Assembly (NCBI GenBank): GCA_016764015.1
Contig: JAESSR010000267.1
Span: 1 to 5,509 of the forward strand
Source of the DNA: Phycisphaerales bacterium
Lineage (GTDB): Bacteria > Planctomycetota > Phycisphaerae > Phycisphaerales > UBA1924
Reading direction: 5' to 3'
DNA: 5,509 nt
Each line of letters opens with the position of its first letter. Positions within the stretch are counted from its first letter, which is position 1. The translations under genes and the position numbers were made by a program. Below, one piece after another: positions 1-5,509 of this stretch. The notes beneath the pieces are model-generated. The model was not told the origin of the DNA. It searched no databases and saw only the letters and a list, made by a program, of their open reading frames with translations.

Positions 1-1
1 A

Positions 2-76
2 AACTGCGATCTGCCGATATACAACGCAAGTGACATCATGGCTGAGCAGGCGATCCGCTATGCAATGGCTGAGTAG
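2..76 (+). CDS. Possible 3' end of an unrecognised gene entering from the left
   Basis: The plus-strand frame from base 2 is open to a TAG at 74-76 and gives 24 codons. The peptide has a protein-like composition and ends in what looks like an amphipathic helix (AEQAIRYAMAE). The opposing hydrolase gene stops at 36, so the two coding ends would overlap by 41 bases, tail to tail. In favour of a real gene, the recognisable hydrolase fold ends near base 90, and its last 17 residues, which cover this stretch, are low-complexity and Pro/Gln-rich. Against it, a 24-codon open frame is common by chance, and I cannot assign the peptide to a family. The rest of the gene, if real, lies outside the window. 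Confidence 0.35.
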   Translation, partial: NCDLPIYNASDIMAEQAIRYAMAE

Positions 77-1016
77 GATTTTGGGCAGCAAGTTTTTCAA
101 AGAACTGCCCCATCGCGTCGCACATCTGCTGACGGTATAGCTCATCGGTCCAGAGATTGTTGTGTCCGGCGCCCTCAATCACAACGAGTTGAGCATTTGG
201 CGCTGCTGCTGCGATCTGCTCGGCATCTTCGACCGGTGAAACTGGATCAGCCTGCCCGTGGAGGATCAGAATAGGGAGATCAATCTCTTTGGCGATCTGG
301 TCTCTTGCGAACCCACGCCATGATGGGCCAACACCAAAGAGTGTGCCCAGCATGAGCATAGTTGGCTTAAGATTTAGTCTATAAGGGATGCCTCGTAGCC
401 TGATCACATTGCGTGCAGGTGTGATTGGGTTGATGTAGGGTGCTTCGCAGATGATTCCTGCGATGGGATGCTCGTTAGCAAACTGCTGAGCGAACGCGAG
501 TGATATGCCCGAGCCCATCGACCATCCGTAGAGCACTGTTGGCATGTCTGGCTGGCCTGGTTGGTCAGGTTGGTCTGGACCGAGCGAATCGAGTACGCGG
601 GCGAGATCGGCGTGTTCTGAAGAACCGAGATGAGTATGGCCACCAGAATCTCCATGCCCGGGGAGATCCCAGAGGATGAGCGATGAAGTGTGTTCGAGGA
701 TTGACCCGATGCGTTTGAGTCCGCCTTGGCGGCTCGAACCCCACCCATGGGTCATGATGACGCGCGGCCCATTTGGCAGCTTGCCTTTGATTTCCCACAG
801 GCACAGGTCGCCTTTGGTACCCTGTATTGTGCGCTCATCGAATTCGATTGGTGTATCGAGTTCGCTCGGATCGCCTGGGAGATTCCGTGCGAGGGCCGAG
901 GCATAGGTGACACGGTGTGGGTGCGTGAGCCCCCACATGGTGTAGATAATCAATGAGATGAGATAGAGCCCAAACCCGATACCGAGAAGCTGGGCCAATC
1001 CGATCAATGGGTGCAT
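36..1016 (-). CDS. Membrane-anchored alpha/beta hydrolase (serine hydrolase)
   Basis: This is a 326-aa alpha/beta-hydrolase-fold protein. Residues about 5-28 form one hydrophobic helix without an obvious cleavage site, so the enzyme is probably tethered to the membrane; which side the catalytic domain faces is not clear. The fold signatures occur in order: oxyanion-hole segment THGWGSS (89-95), WDLPGHGDS (116-124), nucleophile elbow GWSMG with Ser166, acid Asp257 in LHGQADPV, and His285 in GAGH. The triad is therefore complete. A Pro/Asp/Gln-rich loop at 147-159 precedes the nucleophile strand, and the C-terminal tail after about residue 310 is low-complexity. The substrate cannot be read from sequence; an esterase or peptidase-like activity related to BEM46/ABHD13-type proteins is only a guess. 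The ATG at 1014-1016 follows GGAG with an 8-nt spacer. The gene lies 39 bases downstream of the site-2 protease gene on the same strand, so co-transcription is likely. Confidence 0.9.
   Translation of the reverse strand: MHPLIGLAQLLGIGFGLYLISLIIYTMWGLTHPHRVTYASALARNLPGDPSELDTPIEFDERTIQGTKGDLCLWEIKGKLPNGPRVIMTHGWGSSRQGGLKRIGSILEHTSSLILWDLPGHGDSGGHTHLGSSEHADLARVLDSLGPDQPDQPGQPDMPTVLYGWSMGSGISLAFAQQFANEHPIAGIICEAPYINPITPARNVIRLRGIPYRLNLKPTMLMLGTLFGVGPSWRGFARDQIAKEIDLPILILHGQADPVSPVEDAEQIAAAAPNAQLVVIEGAGHNNLWTDELYRQQMCDAMGQFFEKLAAQNPTQPLHSGSPAQP
543..578 (-). repeat. Four 9-bp tandem repeats encoding a PDQ-type loop
   Basis: Four in-frame 9-bp units in the hydrolase gene encode PDQ, PDQ, PGQ and PDM (residues 147-158), followed by Pro159. 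The coding-strand units are CCAGACCAA, CCTGACCAA, CCAGGCCAG and CCAGACATG. The insert lies just before the strand leading to nucleophile Ser166, where a surface loop would tolerate length change. The units are diverged, so this looks like an old replication-slippage expansion. Confidence 0.7.
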
Positions 1017-1024
1017 AGATCAAT

Positions 1025-1028
1025 CTCC
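1025..1028 (-). promoter_or_regulatory. Ribosome-binding site of the hydrolase gene
   Basis: On the minus strand GGAG lies 8 nt before the ATG at 1014-1016. It is the last of three GGAG cores spaced 12 nt apart, the others at 1037-1040 and 1049-1052. The extra cores arise from the tandem repeat in the intergenic gap. Confidence 0.75.
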
Positions 1029-1054
1029 AAATCTCGCTCCAAATCTCGCTCCAA
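1027..1054. repeat. 12-bp tandem repeat filling the protease-hydrolase gap
   Basis: The unit ccaaatctcgct occurs at 1027-1038 and again exactly at 1039-1050, followed by a partial third copy (ccaa). It occupies most of the 39-base gap between the protease stop codon (1056-1058) and the hydrolase start. Read on the coding strand, each unit carries a GGAG core, so the repeat multiplies the ribosome-binding sequence. The unit length of 12 keeps frame, but the repeat is non-coding. Confidence 0.85.
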
Positions 1055-1055
1055 C

Positions 1056-3212
1056 CTATACACCGAACAGTGCTTTGATGTCATTGAAGGTGACATACAA
1101 GAAGATGGTGCCGATCATGAGCAGCCCGGCCATGGTCGCGACATTCTGGAAGATGATCGGAACGGGTTTGCCTCGGATCCATTCGTAGACGAGCATGAGG
1201 AACTGGCCGCCATCGACGATGGGCAAGGGCAAGAAGTTGATCACCGCGAGGTTAATCGAGATCAACGCCATAAAGAACAGCACCCACACCCATCCTTGCG
1301 ATGCGATCTGGGTTCCGATGTGGGCGATGCCGACTGGGCCTTTAAGGTGCTCGACCTTGACCGAGCCTTCGAAGAGTCGAAGGAAGGTGATGTAGGTCTG
1401 AAGCATGACACGCTGAGATTCAGCAACGCCTCGTTTGATCGCGCCCACAGGGCTGTCGGCTTTGTCGATGATCTGTGTGTACTCAAACATCGTGACGATC
1501 GCTGTCGAGCCCGGCAGTGTCCACCCGAGTTCAAGAATGGAATCGATATCATCTCGTGAGAGTGTCCAGTCGGTTGTCGTTGTTGGTATTGTTCCATCGG
1601 GCTGGGTTGGCAATGGGAGTTCGAGCGTGACAGGAACTGTGAAGGTCTCATCGCCGGCTTGGTAGGCGAGATCAACTGCTTTGAGAATCCCAGCTCGGAT
1701 ATCATGAAGATTCGAAATGGGTGTCTCACCGATTGCGGCGATGCGTGAGCCGGGGTATTCGATAAGCGTCGATGCGGGCATCGAAATCATTGCTGATTCT
1801 AGAGTATCTTCAGCGATCAGCTGAGAGAACATTGCCGGCTTTGAAACGAAGTTTGAGCGTGAAGTGGTTTCCGATGGGTAGAACCCGATGGTGCCTTCAA
1901 CGGTGACTTCGACACTGAGCTTCACGCGTTCGAAACTTGAATCAGTGTTTTTTCGAAGAACTACAAGATCGAGCGGCTCGCCTGCGCTCGCATGAATCTT
2001 TTCGATGCCCTCTGGCACGGATGGAAACTGGACTGAACCAATTCGTTCAAAGATGTCGCCGGGCTCGAGCCCTTGCTTGGTATCCTCAGCTGATGCATCT
2101 GGATCGACCATCATCACGCCTGCGAGCCCAAGAATATGGCGGAGGCCTTGGAGACCATCTTCAGCCTCTACCGGATCAATTTGCAACTCAGGGATGGGAT
2201 GGAGCGCAAAATGGATTGTTTCGCCGTTTCGATCGATGATGGTATTGATTGGCTGGCCACCTGAATCGCTCGCACGGTCGAGGAGATCGAAGGGCGAGTT
2301 GACTGGTCTTCCCTCGGCGGAGACGAACAGATCGCCCGGCTCAAGACCACCGAATCCGTAGGCTTGGGCGGCTCTCTCCCATTGTTTTCTTACTTGTTTA
2401 TCCTTTGCTGCGTTGAGCCTTGGGCTGATCGCGGGTGTGATCCCGATGTCGAGGAGCCCGGATCGTTCGCTTTTCTCAGGCGTTGCTTCAAACACGATCT
2501 GCCCATCGACGCCTTTGCGTTCGATGGTGATCTGTGCAGGCTTGGTGCTTGATCCCATTGCGATCTCGGGGAGGATCGCTTCGAATGAGTGCATGACCTT
2601 GCCGTTGATTGAGACGATGCGATCGCCACGCATGATGCCGGTGGTTATTTGGGCATTGTCGATTGCTATCGCGTTTGCTGCGGGGGAGTTTGGGGGCACG
2701 AACCCAACCTGAGGCGGGAGCACCTTGAGCCCGACCATAAACACGACGATGAACAGGGTTGCGGCCATCAGCATATTCATCACGACGCCGGCGCAGATGA
2801 CGACCATGCGTTTGCCGACGGGGCAGTTCTGATAGGAGTCTGGTGCTTCGGAGGTTGCTTCGGGGTTGATGTCTTCTTGCCCGAGCATTTTGACATAGCC
2901 GCCGAGTGGGAGCATGGAGAGGCGGTATTCCGTTGGGCTCAGATCAGCCCGCCCGCCCTCAACTGTTCCGTCCTTGGCTCCTTCGACCAATGTACGGTAC
3001 TCACGATCGGATGATCCTCTGCGGAATCCGATGCCTTTGCGGTATGAGACGAGCACATTGCCGAACCCGATCGAGAAGGCGAGCACACGGATGCCGGCCC
3101 ATTTGGCTGCGACGAAGTGTCCGAGTTCGTGGATGAAGATGATGGAACCGAAGCCGACGACGATCACAAGGAAGTTTGCGATGGTGCCCAGTGGTCCGGG
3201 GAGATCAAACAT
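1056..3212 (-). CDS. rseP: RseP-like site-2 protease with multiple PDZ modules
   Basis: This is an M50-family intramembrane zinc metalloprotease, known in this family for cleaving membrane-spanning substrates such as anti-sigma factors. Visible hallmarks are HELGH at residues 28-32 (zinc ligands His28 and His32, catalytic Glu29) inside the first membrane helix, LPLGGYVKMLGQ (101-112), a second helix at about 136-162, LKGPVGIAHI (623-632), and NFLPLPIVDGG (659-669) with Asp667 as the third zinc ligand. Final helices lie at about 641-662 and 692-708. It has 718 aa against about 450 in E. coli RseP. The extra length holds PDZ-like cores near 193-212 (MRGDRIVSINGK), 289-312 (LEPGDLFVSAEGRPV), 381-406 (LEPGDIFERIG) and a divergent one at 488-509 (GSRIAAIGETPI), plus an insertion at about 64-92. 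The ATG start follows GGAG (3219-3222) with a 6-nt spacer. A terminator separates it from upstream genes, so it needs its own promoter; the hydrolase gene follows. The partner sigma system is not in view. Confidence 0.93.
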   Translation of the reverse strand: MFDLPGPLGTIANFLVIVVGFGSIIFIHELGHFVAAKWAGIRVLAFSIGFGNVLVSYRKGIGFRRGSSDREYRTLVEGAKDGTVEGGRADLSPTEYRLSMLPLGGYVKMLGQEDINPEATSEAPDSYQNCPVGKRMVVICAGVVMNMLMAATLFIVVFMVGLKVLPPQVGFVPPNSPAANAIAIDNAQITTGIMRGDRIVSINGKVMHSFEAILPEIAMGSSTKPAQITIERKGVDGQIVFEATPEKSERSGLLDIGITPAISPRLNAAKDKQVRKQWERAAQAYGFGGLEPGDLFVSAEGRPVNSPFDLLDRASDSGGQPINTIIDRNGETIHFALHPIPELQIDPVEAEDGLQGLRHILGLAGVMMVDPDASAEDTKQGLEPGDIFERIGSVQFPSVPEGIEKIHASAGEPLDLVVLRKNTDSSFERVKLSVEVTVEGTIGFYPSETTSRSNFVSKPAMFSQLIAEDTLESAMISMPASTLIEYPGSRIAAIGETPISNLHDIRAGILKAVDLAYQAGDETFTVPVTLELPLPTQPDGTIPTTTTDWTLSRDDIDSILELGWTLPGSTAIVTMFEYTQIIDKADSPVGAIKRGVAESQRVMLQTYITFLRLFEGSVKVEHLKGPVGIAHIGTQIASQGWVWVLFFMALISINLAVINFLPLPIVDGGQFLMLVYEWIRGKPVPIIFQNVATMAGLLMIGTIFLYVTFNDIKALFGV

Positions 3213-3327
3213 GCGGTGCTCCGGGGGAGAAATGCCAATGAGGGGTATTCGAGACGCTCACGATTGTATCGGCTCAAATGCCCGGCGTTCTCGCTTGAAT
3301 CTGGTTTGATCTGAGATGGGTTGAGAT
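3213..3327 (-). promoter_or_regulatory. rseP: Probable promoter and leader region of the protease operon
   Basis: The 115 bases between the upstream terminator and the protease start must contain its promoter if the terminator is efficient. The best -10-like hexamer is TACAAT on the minus strand (3263-3268), which would give a leader of roughly 40-45 nt. No convincing -35 element lies at 17-18 nt upstream, so an alternative sigma factor or an activator is possible. GGAG at 3219-3222 is the ribosome-binding site. Confidence 0.4.
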
Positions 3328-3369
3328 AAAAAAACAGGCACGCCCGTGGATGAAATGTGGGCGTGCCTG
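3328..3369 (-). terminator. Intrinsic terminator of the redoxin operon
   Basis: A perfect 11-bp inverted repeat pairs caggcacgccc (3335-3345) with gggcgtgcctg (3359-3369) around a 13-nt loop. In the leftward direction it is followed at once by seven T residues (complement of 3328-3334). It begins about 25 bases past the redoxin stop codon. No T-tract lies on the other side, so it acts only on leftward transcripts. Confidence 0.93.
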
Positions 3370-3394
3370 AAGAGGAGTGTGTGCTTGGTACTGA

Positions 3395-4051
3395 TTAGTA
3401 TTTTACGGAGCAGCCGTAGGCTTTGGTGGTTGGTGTGGTGACGGATTCGCCAGCGAGGGTTTGATTGAGGGCGTTCTTGACATAGTTCACATCACCCGGG
3501 GCTGCGGCGTCTGGACGGTTGTCGATCGCGCCGTGATAGACGAGCATGCCTGTCGAATCGATGATGTACATCTCAGGAGTTCGCTTGGCGCCGTAGTTTT
3601 TACCAACAGAACCCTTGGAGTCCATCAAGATCGGTGTGGTGATTCCCCATTTTTCTGCGGTCTTCTGGTTCGTACTCAACTTGGCCGCCGGATGCGATGC
3701 TTTGGCGGAGTTGATGCGGAGCCAGACGACGGAATCGTCCTTGTGCTCGTTCTGGATATTGACCATCGTCATGGTGTCGCCGCGGTAATGCTTTTTGACG
3801 AATGGGCACATCGGGGAGAACCATTCGAGCACCACTGTTTGTCCGTCGGCGGTGTACTCGGAAAGTGTGTGTTCGTTGCCTTGGAGATCGGTGAGTGTGA
3901 AATCGGGTGCTTGCTGACCCACTTGGGCTTTGGGGGCTTGATCTAATATCGATTCAGACTCCAGATTTCCTGCACCGAGCATAATCAGACCCAGCCCCGC
4001 GGCGGCGAGTGTTGCTGAAATCTTGATACGCTTGGTAGGTGTTGCAAACAT
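3395..4051 (-). CDS. Exported thioredoxin-fold redoxin (AhpC/TSA-like)
   Basis: This 218-aa protein has a basic N-terminus (KRIK) and a hydrophobic stretch at about 11-28, so it is a signal peptide or a single anchor; export is inferred. The redoxin domain starts near 43 with VGQQAPDFTLTDLQGN. The active-site region is WFSPMCPFVKKHY, with Cys82 in a CPFV setting rather than CxxC. RTPEMYIID (157-165) carries the conserved cis-Pro159. A second and only other cysteine is Cys214 in the C-terminal GCSVKY, a candidate resolving partner. Redoxins of this type are usually annotated as thiol peroxidase-like or disulfide-handling proteins; the exact reaction is not settled by sequence. ATG at 4049-4051 is preceded by GGAG (4061-4064) with a 9-nt spacer. 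It lies 36 bases downstream of the DsbD-N-like gene and ends at a strong terminator, so the pair is most likely one operon. Confidence 0.9.
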   Translation of the reverse strand: MFATPTKRIKISATLAAAGLGLIMLGAGNLESESILDQAPKAQVGQQAPDFTLTDLQGNEHTLSEYTADGQTVVLEWFSPMCPFVKKHYRGDTMTMVNIQNEHKDDSVVWLRINSAKASHPAAKLSTNQKTAEKWGITTPILMDSKGSVGKNYGAKRTPEMYIIDSTGMLVYHGAIDNRPDAAAPGDVNYVKNALNQTLAGESVTTPTTKAYGCSVKY

Positions 4052-4087
4052 GGTTGATATCTCCGGCTTGGGTTGTGAAGTTGAGTA

Positions 4088-4945
4088 TTACTGTTTGGCT
4101 TTGAGGTGAATGTCGTAATCGACGGTTTTATTCCGCTCGTGGACACGGAATCGACCGGCTAAAACTTTGTCGTCCTTTTTCATGAACTTGATGATGAGCC
4201 GATTGGAATCTGTTGAGCCGCTGGTGATTGGCTCGGCGAGCTCGGAGCATTCTGTGGAGGGGAAAAACTCGATTTTTTTCGCATCTCTGAACATGATGGC
4301 TGCGGCTTTGGCGATCCATTGCACACGGACATCGTTGGCTTTGGGATTGAATGCTTTAGGACGATTGTCGTATGCTTTGCGGATTTCTTTGGCGGATTTG
4401 GTAGGCGATCGTTCGCTTGATTCATCCATGATGGTGATGCTTGTTGATGTGCTCGCTTTGCCGGGCAGGCAGATGTCTGAGCAGACCAAGAACTCTGCGC
4501 CGATATCGAAGATGATGATTTCGTTGATCGGCGCATCTTCATCGACATGGAACGGCACCAAGATGGTCGCGGTGTCTTCGTAGACATGATCGAGGATATC
4601 GCCGGGCTGAATGTAGCGGTGCGGGGTTGGCCAGATGGGTTCGTCGAGGGTGATCGAGCCGGTGTTTCGGATATCGAGGGTGACGCCGAACCCAGAATCT
4701 GAAACGCCGGGCCAATAGGTGTGCCAATCTTCTTCGATATGCAAGGTGATCGCGAGGAGTCCAGATTCGCCGGGTTGCACGCCGTTGAACTCGGTGGCTG
4801 CACTGAGTGTGATGTGCTCTTCTGCACTTTGTTCAGGCTCGGTATGTGCTGCCGAGGTATTCGAGATCAGCGAACCGATGGTACCGATGGTGAGGAATGT
4901 CAGTATTCCGAGTTGTTTCGCACTGGTTTTCGCACTGAATTGCAC
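4088..4945 (-). CDS. Secreted stand-alone DsbD N-terminal-like domain protein
   Basis: With the GTG start at 4943-4945 the protein is 285 aa and begins with a clean signal peptide: basic N-region, hydrophobic core at about 11-28 and probable cleavage near SNTSAA (28-33). The domain resembles the periplasmic N-terminal domain of DsbD/ScsB: WHTYWPGVSDSG (74-85), IWPTPHRY (104-111) and the cysteine pair CSDICLPG (155-162), with Cys155 and Cys159. In DsbD this domain passes electrons from the membrane to periplasmic partners. Here the membrane and C-terminal thioredoxin domains are absent, so the electron source must be another protein or the role differs. The C-terminal half (about 180-285) is less recognisable and has one further cysteine, Cys233. 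I chose this start over an in-frame GTG at 4988-4990 because GGAG (4953-4956) lies 7 nt before it and the signal peptide then starts correctly. The redoxin gene follows after 36 bases. Confidence 0.85.
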   Translation of the reverse strand: MQFSAKTSAKQLGILTFLTIGTIGSLISNTSAAHTEPEQSAEEHITLSAATEFNGVQPGESGLLAITLHIEEDWHTYWPGVSDSGFGVTLDIRNTGSITLDEPIWPTPHRYIQPGDILDHVYEDTATILVPFHVDEDAPINEIIIFDIGAEFLVCSDICLPGKASTSTSITIMDESSERSPTKSAKEIRKAYDNRPKAFNPKANDVRVQWIAKAAAIMFRDAKKIEFFPSTECSELAEPITSGSTDSNRLIIKFMKKDDKVLAGRFRVHERNKTVDYDIHLKAKQ

Positions 4946-5042
4946 TGATGATCTCCGTAAAGCAGGGTGATGAGGCAGGTTTCTGCCCACTTGATCGGCT
5001 CATCAGGCAGAACGCACCACTCCACATGCTTATTGTGTATAC
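4946..5042. promoter_or_regulatory. Divergent control region between the DsbD-N-like operon and the rhodanese lipoprotein
   Basis: These 97 bases separate two divergently read genes and must hold signals for both. Visible items are the leftward ribosome-binding site (4953-4956), an inverted repeat tgatgag/ctcatca (4968-4974 and 4999-5005), a small 5-bp stem ggcag/ctgcc (4974-4978 and 4983-4987), and the palindrome TGTATACA (5036-5043) touching the rightward start codon. TATTGT at 5031-5036 could be a rightward -10. No consensus -35 was found in either direction, so promoter placement is uncertain. Confidence 0.45.
4953..4956 (-). promoter_or_regulatory. Ribosome-binding site that fixes the DsbD-N-like start
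   Basis: GGAG on the minus strand lies 7 nt upstream of the GTG at 4943-4945. It falls inside the reading frame of the longer alternative starting at 4990, which has no comparable site in front of it. Confidence 0.75.
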
Positions 5043-5509
5043 ATGGTGAAAAAGATGCAACTATCGAACGGAAACAGGCAAATCGCACTTATTCTGGGGA
5101 TCGCTGGGCTGATTTTGCTCGCCACAGCGCTCGGCGGGTGTACCAAGTCCAATATCTCGGATCGGAAGATCGAGTACATCGACCTGACCCGGGCGGTCGA
5201 TCTCTTCGAGAAACAGCAGAAAAATGACGACACCGCGTTGTTCATCGACACCCGCAAGCCCGAACGGTTTGCCCAAGGGCACATCAGCGGCGCGATCAAC
5301 ATGCGGACGCCTGACATTGATCTGCGTTATGGCACCGACCCGGAACTTGAACGGTACAAGAGCCTGATTATCTATGGCGAGAATCCTGGGTCGGCCAACA
5401 CGCATGCGATGGCCAAGCGGATGATCGAGGCTGGGTACAACAGCTTTATGAAAAAACGCGTCACGGTCTTCCTCGGCGGGTGGCGAGAATGGGAAATCAC
5501 AGGATTGCC
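5043..5509 (+). CDS. Rhodanese-fold lipoprotein without the catalytic cysteine (3' end outside window)
   Basis: The frame is open from ATG 5043 to the window edge, giving 155 codons with no stop. Residues 14-32 are hydrophobic and end in LGGC, a lipobox with lipidated Cys33, so the mature protein should be membrane-attached. From about residue 43 it follows the rhodanese pattern: YIDLTRAVDLFE, FIDTRKPERFAQGHISGAIN (67-86), LIIYGENPGSAN (108-119) and LGGWREWEITGL (144-155). In active rhodaneses the segment after the buried strand begins with the persulfide-forming Cys; here that position is Gly112. No other cysteine is seen in the visible mature domain, so sulfur transfer is unlikely and a binding or sensing role is more probable. 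It is read away from the DsbD-N-like/redoxin operon across 97 bases. No Shine-Dalgarno sequence precedes the ATG. Only a few residues of the domain are likely missing, but further domains could follow. Confidence 0.85.
   Translation, partial: MVKKMQLSNGNRQIALILGIAGLILLATALGGCTKSNISDRKIEYIDLTRAVDLFEKQQKNDDTALFIDTRKPERFAQGHISGAINMRTPDIDLRYGTDPELERYKSLIIYGENPGSANTHAMAKRMIEAGYNSFMKKRVTVFLGGWREWEITGL

Noticed and set aside
38..76. Direct repeat atggctgag(c/t)ag at 38-49 and 64-75
   Set aside because: Two short imperfect copies inside overlapping coding ends; too little to call an attachment site or regulatory repeat.
1011..1559. Long plus-strand open frame of 182 codons opposite the protease gene
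   Set aside because: It is antisense to the conserved C-terminal half of the protease, starts without a ribosome-binding site, and its product is His/Asp/Arg-rich without family motifs.
2619..2626. GCGATCGC palindrome, like the cyanobacterial HIP1 element
   Set aside because: Only one copy was noticed, inside the protease gene; nothing else points to a cyanobacterium.
3461..3946. Plus-strand open frame of 161 codons opposite the redoxin gene
   Set aside because: It is antisense to the conserved redoxin domain and shows no recognisable domain; it looks like a codon-bias shadow.
4180..4827. Minus-strand open frame of 215 codons in another frame of the DsbD-N-like gene
   Set aside because: The product is a Ser/Pro-rich low-complexity chain, and the overlapping frame carries the real domain with its CxxxC motif.
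4946..4990. Fifteen-residue N-terminal extension of the DsbD-N-like protein from a GTG at 4988-4990
   Set aside because: There is no ribosome-binding site before it, it would put a Pro/His-rich segment ahead of the signal peptide, and a good GGAG precedes the inner GTG.
5061..5405. Minus-strand open frame opposite the rhodanese lipoprotein
   Set aside because: The plus strand encodes a lipobox and rhodanese motifs in the same stretch, while the minus product resembles nothing known.

Overview
The window carries five well-supported protein genes and one probable fragment. The organism is a Gram-negative-type bacterium: it encodes a lipoprotein with a lipobox, exported thiol-redox proteins and an RseP-like membrane protease. 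Base composition looks slightly above 50% GC by eye. The long multi-PDZ site-2 protease and the style of the exported redoxin and DsbD-N-like protein are reminiscent of Planctomycetota, possibly a Phycisphaerae-like lineage. That assignment is inference from protein style and not proven by any marker gene here.

Layout, left to right. Positions 2-76 (+) may be the last 24 codons of an unrecognised gene that runs in from the left. It would overlap tail-to-tail with the next gene. Positions 36-1016 (-) encode an N-terminally membrane-anchored alpha/beta hydrolase. Positions 1056-3212 (-) encode an RseP-family zinc metalloprotease expanded to 718 aa by about four PDZ-like modules. Only 39 bases separate these two genes, and those bases include a 12-bp tandem repeat that multiplies the Shine-Dalgarno core, so they are probably one transcript. 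The 182-base gap at 3213-3394 holds a textbook intrinsic terminator (3328-3369) for the genes to its right, and must hold the protease promoter. Positions 3395-4051 (-) encode an exported thioredoxin-fold redoxin. Positions 4088-4945 (-) encode a secreted, stand-alone DsbD-N-like domain with a CxxxC motif. These two form a second leftward operon ending at the terminator. Positions 4946-5042 are a short divergent control region. Positions 5043-5509 (+) encode the start of a rhodanese-fold lipoprotein that runs off the window.

Working together: the right half looks like an envelope thiol-redox module made of the DsbD-N-like protein, the redoxin and a divergent rhodanese-like lipoprotein. The rhodanese copy lacks the catalytic cysteine and may be a binding or sensing domain. 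The left half pairs an intramembrane protease with a membrane-tethered hydrolase. All four leftward genes have a clear GGAG ribosome-binding site 6-9 nt before the chosen start, whereas the rightward lipoprotein gene has none. No RNA genes, mobile elements or CRISPR arrays were seen, and no gap between genes exceeds 182 bases.
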